This document shows, piece after piece, positions 55,948 to 64,000 of a stretch of DNA of 64,000 nt. The stretch's first letter is position 1, and each line of letters opens with the position of its first letter. Made by a program: the position numbers and the translations under genes. The notes beneath the pieces were generated by a model. The model was given only the letters and a program-made list of their open reading frames with translations, ran no database searches and was not told the DNA's origin. The DNA is from Terebella lapidaria (taxonomy: Eukaryota > Annelida > Polychaeta > Terebellida > Terebellidae), in contig OX424561.1 in NCBI GenBank assembly GCA_949152475.1, forward strand, positions 3,224,001 through 3,288,000, written 5' to 3'.

Positions 55948-58900
55948 GTAAGTTACTCCTGTGTATGGGTATACTGGGGAATACATGCTGGGGTACCCAT
56001 CTGATAACAATATCCTAAATCATCTAGTGATCATCTCAGGAGAGACTATTGGATCCTTTTATATGTTAGCATTCTCATTATGCTAAGATCAGACACGTAA
56101 TGAACCCTTCGTGTAAGATTTCCCCAGAACTGCTAAACTTACATGGAAAACAGCCCCTTCCATTTGATGATCAAGTGAATTCATCTTGTATTTTGAAGAA
56201 TTTCACACAATCTACTACTAAACTGGTGGTCTTTCTATCACAAGTCGTCTTTAATACTACATGATACCCAATAAATACTGCGTTAATTGAGACCAAATTG
56301 TTCATGTATACAAACATTGGCACATACATGTACACTGTGTTGTTTAGATGTTCATAAACACAACATCTGACCAGCACATTACAAACAAAAATATAATATT
56401 GTGAGGCAATTAGTTTTATCATGCGGACATCATTAGGTGTCCCTCAGTTTGTGGTAATTTCATTTGAGCATACATGTATGTATACAGTTTCAAACATATT
56501 TTCACTACCACCATTATATTTTGAATGGTTTCTTTCTATATATTCACTCAATCATATTTATATACTGGATAGATGTTTGATTTCACTGTATTGGCTATTT
56601 TGTATACCATGAAAAGGTTCTGTATTGAACCCTACATATGTTTGCACATCTTGTCAGCCGTCATGGTTAGTGTCAAGACATCGAGAACCTTTCTGTCAAG
56701 GCACAGGTCGTTCTCCTCAGAGTACACATATTTATGACAGCATTATTGGGCCGAAATGTTCACAAAACCAACCTGTATCTGTGCGACACTTGACTGTGGC
56801 CTTGCTCGATGACTTGTTGTCTTTTGGACATGGACCCTTGAAATCTTCCTCACCCATATCAGGCTTTCAGACCTCTCGATGTGTTACTGCAGTCATCATG
56901 TGACCACTTGGCCGCCATCACACACTAGCTCCGCAGGACGCTCATCATAATGTCACCATGTGGATCTTGTCCCGACTCAGAGATATCTTCTTCCAAATAA
57001 CTTTTGATTTCGGAGAAGAAGAAAACTCAATTTTGGATATTTCGGATTTTTGCTGGTCAATTCCAGAAATGGGGTTTGTATTCTCTTGTGTTCTAGTACA
57101 AATCTCGTACATGTAACCATGCTAACTACTGAAGTCTAAATTTGGAACAAATTTTTGCATACAACGCACTTTGGATCACCTTGGGACATTCATCTATGTA
57201 AATCTTGATCAGTTATCCAGATTATCTCTGTATTCTTACAATATGTACATATAGTTTTTAGCGGTGCTAAGAGACAATAAATGTTTACAAACTTCACTGG
57301 AGGTGTGAGTGTGATCCACAGATTGAGTACTGATTGAGTATTGATCACCGGTGAGGTATGTCAAGGGTACATGTCTGCGACCATCGACCCATAGACATTG
57401 TCACTGCCTATAGATCTTATGGCCCACAGTGTTATCAATAATTTGATCCACTTGATGATCAACAGTCCGCTTGTCAATGTGGTATTTGGTTAGTCTTGTT
57501 GGACACTTTTACGACATGCTAATGTGTACAATTTTTAGCGTCTAAAAAACTACATACATGTACATTACATTACGGGCAGAAACCCATAAGAGATATTTAT
57601 GGGTTTCTGTTACCGGTAAACATGAAACAGGAAGAAAATATCTGTTCCGAACCTTAGGGTAGATTATAACATGTGCTCTGTATTACAACAATGACAGTAA
57701 AAAAAGTACAACCAAAAACAGAATTCGACATATTCTACAACTTAACACATACCGGTATTGATTGAGCACATGCCAGTCATGATCCCAAATATGATCTTTA
57801 TTCGTGATTCACATATAAACAGAATTTCAAGTATTTTTGACATTGAATGGTGCCATCAATGCTTGCAATAGCTCAGATTTCAAGGAAATTGAGGAAAATA
57901 AGGGTTGAGAATGACATTGAATACTTTTGAAATTTACACAAGGAGTCAATCTGTGGTATTGAATACCAAGGGTTCTTATCAAGATATTGACTCTCAGCGT
58001 TCTTCTAAAGAAGTCAACTGGGTGAACTTTCACAGTAAAAAGTGTGTGGATCCATAAATTGTGGCATATTCTATGATCATTAGCATAATATATAGTATCG
58101 ATCCAGTTTCATTGTCAGTAGAGCTTTTCAGAACCAGATAAAGTTGGCAGTGACAAATTTTCCGCCTTTCCAACTCGTACAGAATTTCAACACCAAAGGA
58201 GAGGATTGCTAAGGAGAGGAGTTTTCTGGAGAGGAACGCTAAAACAATGGCTGTTATATAACCATCATGATTGTTACAAGTAATCAACACTGATAATTAG
58301 ATCAGGACTCATTGTAAGCTACAAGCTCAGAGCTGGGAGGACATTAATCGACTGATCGAGTCCTTTGAGCTTGGTGTCATCCATCAGACTGGTGTTATCG
58401 GGCCCAGAACATTTCTTACATAGAACAATACATTGATAGATATCTATCTGATTGATGTTCGCCATTATAGAAATATTGCGATTTCGAGTATGATGATTTG
58501 ATGGTAATGATAATAAAAAAAGTAAAGGAGGAAAATTTTGTATCTAATTCTGGATAATTACATCAGCAGCGTCTTAAATATTTGTGTGTCTTCCTGTCGA
58601 GATAATTGAAGGTTTCAAGGAACATTATCAGGAAACTGATCCACCAATATGAAGTCAAAAATATAGTTCTGGACAGGAATTTGTAATTATAACAACAAAT
58701 AGGTGTCAGTCTATGTAAGATGTTAGACCAACAAGTGTTATTGAGCGTGTCAATAGGACCCCCGAACGTTGACGACGGCCCGCACTGACGGTATCCGGTA
58801 GAACGCTGTGCTTGGTCTCCCAGAGACAACTCCGCGCTGTGCTAATGAAAGTTTTACACGGCTGATCAATAGACGGCAGTGAGAGATTACGAGGTGTTCT

Positions 58901-59125
58901 GTAAGGTGTATGTATGTGACGTGGAGAGAACTCGGGATCTGTTTGTCCGTCTTTCCGTGTGTGGTCGCATTGATTGGCGCGGCTTGAAGATCAACCAACC
59001 ATGGAATACAGAGGGTGATATTTACAGTGGTAAATTATTTGTGGAATATCGCAGGATTTCTGTTTTGGAATAAGCCATAACTAGCCGGGTCTTGGGGCTG
59101 AGATTAAGTGTTCCCTGCCGTGACC
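55948..59125 (+). other. Kinesin intron 23, first part
   Basis: Phase-2 intron running past the window edge. Here it holds hairpin family member 3. The stretch about 58750-59125 is GC-richer and is the likely promoter and 5' UTR of alternative exon D. I find no further internal exon. Confidence 0.55.
57577..57609. repeat. Hairpin family member 3
   Basis: CAGAAACCCATAA (57577-57589) pairs perfectly with TTATGGGTTTCTG (57597-57609). Outer arms TTACGGG on the left and TTACCGGTA on the right continue the pairing imperfectly. Confidence 0.78.
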
Positions 59126-59184
59126 ATGTCGCTATGGCGATGGATGAATCGGGTCTGGCCGTACGACATCACCACAGACGTCGG
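59126..59184 (+). CDS. Alternative first exon D
   Basis: ATG in good context (GACCATGTC) opens 19 codons ending at GTCGG|GTATGT, phase 2, the phase set by exon 23. Encodes MSLWRWMNRVWPYDITTDV, rich in Trp and Arg. The preceding 300-400 bases are GC-richer than the intron average, as expected of a promoter. It would start a stalk/tail-only isoform, or belong to an unseen gene to the right. Confidence 0.45.
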
Positions 59185-61216
59185 GTATGTGTGGTCTCAC
59201 TATAAAACAACACATCACATCATCTCACAACTGTGTAGTACCATTTTATATTTGACAACATATTGTATATTGTTGGAATACAAGATTTACCTATGTGCTA
59301 TTTTCAACAGAGTTGTATTTGTAGCTGGTACATGTACAAGTATGACCACTATCATAATGCTTCTATATATTATGGCAGTTTTCACCAGATGGCAGCCCTG
59401 AGCTCAGCACTGTTACTGACAGTGGACTGACATGTGTAGAATAACTTACACAGAACCTCTAGTCAATGTATGGTGCTTCTGAACAATTTGTTGAAAGCTT
59501 TCTGAGAACAAATCATTGAAACTTTCCCGTCAAATCAATATTTATTTTGATTAAGAATGCATAGAAGTGAAGTATACCAACTTTATGGATTGTTGACTTT
59601 CCGTTCATTGACGAATCTCCGAAAAGTTTTTCAGTTCAATCTGAACAACACTGGCTCTGTTAGAAAATAAAAGGTTGGAATATTTTTGCTGCTAGAATGA
59701 CAATTTGTTGTGCCAATATTTTGTGTTCGTTTGTAATTTGTTTGCTTGAAAACACTCAGGTCTTGGTTCAAACAGGGGCGATCATCATGTCAAATTTCAA
59801 TGTGTATTTATGTTTGGTGGACACAAATTCATAGCTTTTCCAGGAATGATTTAATAAAATTAATACATTTACACTAATTTTTGTGTTTGAAAATTTGCAA
59901 ATGTTTAGTATAGCATATGCTGCAAAATTAATTTATTTAAGTTAAATTTCAGCTTGGTATAAATTAGAAACTTCATACCTACTTTAAAACTGAAATCCTC
60001 TATCGATATATCTTGCAGGCTTTGATGCTGCATGTTGTGAGGGTCATCATTTCCATATGAAGAAACCAGAAAATCTGAAAAACACACACCTATCTGATTA
60101 TAGTGGTCATTATATATGCATAGAATTATATGGTTCATATCCATGTTCAGGATGTCAGCGACATGGTTTGTTCAGGCTACACAATCATTTTGGAATTCAG
60201 GTGCCAAGATATTCTTTCAGAACAGTACATTGGCTTTTCTAAGACAACATAATTACCAAAGGTAATAAAATATTACAAGTAATGCATTTGATCTTTGATA
60301 TTCCTTGTTAATGAAAATAATCATGCAATGAAGTCATTTATATGGCATTTTTTGCTTGGTGCTGATCAGTTCACTGAACTGAGGTAATCCCGGGCGCTCT
60401 TTCAGAAATTAATCCTTGTCAACCTATCAAAACGTGTGTGGCAGGTAATCTGGGGTCTGCGATGTACATGTAACGGGTAATGCAAAAATGTGCAATAAAA
60501 AGGAGGGATTTTCTCATTAAATCAGCAGTAAAAAAACAAAAACAACATAAACATTGACCCAGTGGATGACATCGAAGACTGACGGCCCTGAGGAGGAGGG
60601 GATGCATTGGTTGAAGGTTTTGAGACGCACACCTTTGTGTCATGTCCCCTGCTGTTTATAACAGGGTCTCATGTCCTGTCAATCTGTGGTAAACTGCCCA
60701 GGTATTGCCGCTCTGTGCAGCTATCCGCAGAAATCAATCAATATGTCCTGTAGATCATGTGACCATAGCGGGGCAGGGGGGGGGGGGGGTGAGGGGGGGT
60801 GACTGATCAGTTGATGGCAGTGAGCCACTGATCAGACAGTCGATGTTGTCCGTCCGCCTGACCGTGTGTGCGGCTTGTGTGGTGCGAGTGTGTGCTGGGA
60901 TAGGTGCTCTAGAGTTTCGTCAAAGTTTTCCTCCTGGACACCAAAACTACTGCTGCTGCTGTTGTTGGAAAAATCATGGAACCAAACATGGAATGAACAA
61001 ATTTTCAGCTCAAAATAACTGTGAAATGTATTTCTTAGAATGTAATACCCGAAATAATGGATACTTGTGAGGCATAGCTACATACAAAAAAAGCTGCATC
61101 AAAATTTTGATGATTTTAGATGTAATGAAAAGAAACAGGACATTATCTGTTTAAAAGTTTTTGGGATATAACAAAAATTGAGACCCCAGGATGACTTGAG
61201 GATTTGAAGTCCAGAG
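59185..61216 (+). other. Between alternative exons D and E
   Basis: Mostly A+T-rich. About 60560-61000 is GC-richer, with a [16 protein letters not shown] tract at about 60776-60789 and (CTG)n at about 60950-60966. It probably holds the promoter and 5' UTR of exon E. A 75-codon frame (60843-61070) shows no domain and is treated as 5' UTR. Confidence 0.4.
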
Positions 61217-61338
61217 ATGTCAGCTATCTTCCGTGCATGTTCCCCGAAACGCAAGAAAAAGAAACCAAACAAGGTTTTTCCACAGTTTCCGTTGGACGAT
61301 GGCGAACCTTACGAGAGAAGAGACTTGCCCAGTTCTAG
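61217..61338 (+). CDS. Alternative first exon E, polybasic N-terminus
   Basis: ATG in AGAGATGTC context opens 40 codons ending exactly at TCTAG|GTAAAA, phase 2, matching exon 23. Encodes MSAIFRACSPKRKKKKPNKV, then FPQFPLDDGEPYERRDLPSS. The early polybasic KRKKKKPNK could act in nuclear import or acidic-lipid binding, with a Cys nearby. The composition is clearly coding-like. I recognise no homologue. Same interpretation as exon D. Confidence 0.55.
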
Positions 61339-62386
61339 GTAAAAAGTATTGTATTACGTGGTTGGTACAATAAAAATGTCAAGGGTTCTTGGAATTGAAT
61401 ATTTTTTGAAGTCGATAAATCTTGCTAAGTGTATGGAGTGAATGAATCTTGCTCACGTGAAATTCATCAACATACATGTAATAGAACAAAGGTGAAATAC
61501 AAGTCTTCGAATTTACGAAGACATGAGATTTTAAAAGCACAAATATAACCATATTTGGTGGGATATGCACAGATATATATGAATGTGTGGAGATCACTCC
61601 TGAACAAACTCCAGGACTACACCCTTAATGCATGACCTACGACACACTATAGATATTGAGCAAATAAAAATAGACCATACATCCATATTATCTCCGTAAT
61701 AATGCATGCAATACATTGTCTTTCGTGGGCTCACTGATAGCCGTCTGACGGAGAAGTCTCACACATTACGTCCTATTTGACAATCATTATCATTCTCCAG
61801 CAGAAGTGTCCTTAATCTTTATGGATACTTAATCCGAGTGTGTCTGTAGAGAGATGATCAAATACTCAAGTACAATCCACACCAACCATGTCAGCAGTGA
61901 GGGGCATTGTTTTTTGGGGAACGATAAATTACACTCATAACAGTGGCAAATTTCTTATCTCATGGAAATTATGGTAATTAGCGCATTGACTTATGCATGT
62001 AGATTATACCATAAATTTCATCACTGCCTTAATGGATAAATAGCACAATATCATCTCATATATTTTAATAAAAGCATGGTTTATATTAATATGAACATTC
62101 ATTTTTTGTGCCAGTAAATATCTTGGAAATGTAACGAGCAAACACTCTGCATCGTTGCCTGAGGCAGATTCTGTAATTATAAATATAAAACTACAAAGGT
62201 AAACTGAGCAACCCTTTCCCTTTTATGTAATGATAATTTTTTATAACACGTGATAATAGATGATCGATGACTTATCCATCCAGCTGCTTACAAATTCATA
62301 TCTGCCTGTGCTGTAGTTGGTACTATCCGTATCTGTCGGTAATTTTCAGCTTATGTATTGATTACAAACACCTTTCTTGTCGGCAA
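61339..62386. other. Intron or intergenic, nothing recognised
   Basis: A+T-rich sequence, no supported feature. Confidence 0.4.
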
Positions 62387-62430
62387 ATGAAGCCATGGAC
62401 CTGGTGAGTTGTTCACGCTTGAGTTAATCC

Positions 62431-62726
62431 ATGGGATACCTGGGTGTTGTTTCCTTGATGTGGGAGGCTGGTATACCACAGCGGTATATGGAGATATTGG
62501 AAACTGAACTGCCTTATCCCTGCCAGATAAGGTTGTACATGAGGTATTCAAGTATTGGACAGGTATTGTCTTCAATCAGAGGCTTGACCCAGGAATTCTG
62601 CGGACAAATCAATGTCAAAACGCACGAACAGCTCATAGAGCTGCAGCGTTTTATTGAAAAAATCTGTCTTTACTCTGCATGTACACCCAGCATAGGTATC
62701 AATCATTACCTGGAAACCCGTACGGG
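62431..62726 (+). other. Candidate alternative first exon F
   Basis: ATG at 62431 opens 98 codons ending at ACGGG|GTAAAG, phase 2, again the phase of exon 23; without splicing it stops at once. It starts MGYLGVVSLMWEAGIPQRYM and includes INVKTHEQLIELQRFIEKIC. Just upstream, ATG at 62387 opens five codons to TG|GTGAGT, also phase 2. Both are weaker than exons C and E. Confidence 0.3.
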
Positions 62727-64000
62727 GTAAAGTGATACGCTTGTCAAACACAAAGCCATGTGTCCATCTCAACCTGTCTCTGTACAGTAACTTATTGATG
62801 ATTTTCAATATACACATGTATTATAGTAATGATATTCATACAAGTACTTCAACTCAGGAAGAAAATGCATGTAGCAGTGATAATTCAACTTGAAATATTG
62901 ATAATATCACATACCATCAAGAATTAAGATTTTTGTGCATTTTTCCAAAACATTTCCAAGATTTGAATTTATGATTGATTTAAGGTTCCATTCATGAAAA
63001 TAGAAAGAAAACAAAAACATGGTCAATAAATAGCTTTTAACTGTCGTTATGACCCATATGTACATTTACAGGTAAATTTTTGGTATGCGCAGTTTTTTTG
63101 GTGAATCGGCAACATTCCAAATCGGGTCCATAAATTCACCAAACAAAAACAGAACCCACACTTCCAGCGTAGTGGATCAGGTATACATTTGATGGCTAGA
63201 ACTATTGACTTTCACACAGATTTGTCATTTTGTCGATATCACATTGATTATATTTTTGGGTCCATTGCTCACAATGAAGTGAGGAAATTTGTGTCCGACC
63301 TAATATTGTTATGTTGAAAGTTTCTCTGTGTTAGCCTTACATACATGACATTTCATAACCTGCAAAATTCCAGTCTTTAACTAAACCGAAGTCATCATCT
63401 ACTGGATACATTTGAAGCAAGATTCAATATTAATAATCATCACAGCACAAAGACATACTGACTGTAGATCTGCATGTGTTGTCGTGTGTTTGTGTTTTAT
63501 TTAGGTCATGGAAGTGTTATAAATCTGTTGATAGGGTCCTTGTGGTCTATAGCCTTCGAGTGTGTTTGTTTGATATCAGGACACTGTCTCTGTAAACATC
63601 AGGTGGGTGATCATGCATTAAATGTGATCAATAGTTCACTAACGTAGTCTGACCGCTGTGAACATCAAACATGCAGAGTAAAATCAAATATGCTGTAAAA
63701 TAAATGAAAAAGACAAATAAACTGTGATGTCAATATATTCAAATCTGCACAACATTCCACAATATAATTGTCAGATTATAATTTTTAATTTTTTAATTTA
63801 GAATTGTATCTCCCAAAAAAGCTATTGCTGTACATTGTAGGCTGTACAGTGGTCCCCCTCAGATAAGACCTACCCTTCTGCCACAAAATTAAGGTCTTAT
63901 CTAAGGGGATGTCTTATTATGTACATGAGAATGAGTCTGATGTCGTCTCGAATACACGGGAGTGCCATCGCAATATACATGAATTACGAAAATCCGTAAA
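62727..64000. other. Right edge, nothing recognised
   Basis: A+T-rich. An acceptor-like TTTATTTAG at about 63503 has no donor that would close an in-phase exon. Confidence 0.4.

Noticed and set aside
56625..56903. 92-codon frame in the last intron
   Set aside because: No donor at its end and no domain; not consistent with the alternative-first-exon pattern.
58879..59073. 64-codon frame just before alternative exon D
   Set aside because: It starts at GTG, not ATG, and lies in the likely 5' UTR of exon D.
1..64000. CRISPR arrays, operons, ribosome binding sites and rRNA genes
   Set aside because: None present; the gene structure is eukaryotic and the direct repeats are satellites or transposon parts.

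Overview
Eukaryotic (animal) genomic DNA, roughly 60% A+T, with short exons separated by large introns, GT-AG splice sites, many short foldback transposons, tandem arrays and homopolymer tracts. No prokaryotic features are visible. The repeat style (abundant ACATGTA-type words, many MITE-like palindromes, degenerate non-LTR element) suggests a marine invertebrate, most likely a mollusc or other lophotrochozoan. That placement is inference.

Layout. 1-9.7 kb is gene-poor and repeat-rich: a tRNA-like SINE fragment, a near-perfect hairpin, a small MITE, a decayed non-LTR retrotransposon on the minus strand (about 2.87-5.76 kb), a GC-rich repeat island and a foldback element. 9.78-12.6 kb (3' UTR possibly to 15.2 kb) holds a plus-strand protein-L-isoaspartate O-methyltransferase gene (PCMT1/PIMT type). 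Its exon 3, which carries the SAM-binding motif I, is present twice in tandem, and its last coding exon can end in two ways. 16.48 kb to beyond the right edge is one large plus-strand kinesin-3 gene of the STARD9/KIF16B group. I trace 23 exons joined in consistent phase: the whole motor domain, neck/coil, a complete FHA domain and the start of the post-FHA region. The coiled-coil stalk and any lipid-binding tail must lie past 64 kb.

Main discovery candidate. Inside and after the second half of the kinesin gene lie several short ORFs that start with ATG, end exactly at a good splice donor, and end in the phase needed by the next known exon: 45253-45855 and 51908-52018 (phase 0), 55055-55218, 59126-59184, 61217-61338 and, more weakly, 54481-54653 and 62431-62726 (phase 2). 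They look like a plectin-like series of alternative first exons. They would make motor-less proteins with different, often basic, N-termini joined to the FHA region or to the stalk and tail. The second candidate is the duplicated, possibly mutually exclusive, exon 3 of the methyltransferase gene, with a foldback element between the two copies. The third is a family of short hairpins sharing CAGAAACCCATAAG, whose outer arms differ between copies yet remain self-complementary.

The two genes lie head-to-tail and have no obvious functional link. Everything here comes from reading the sequence; no database search or transcript data was available.
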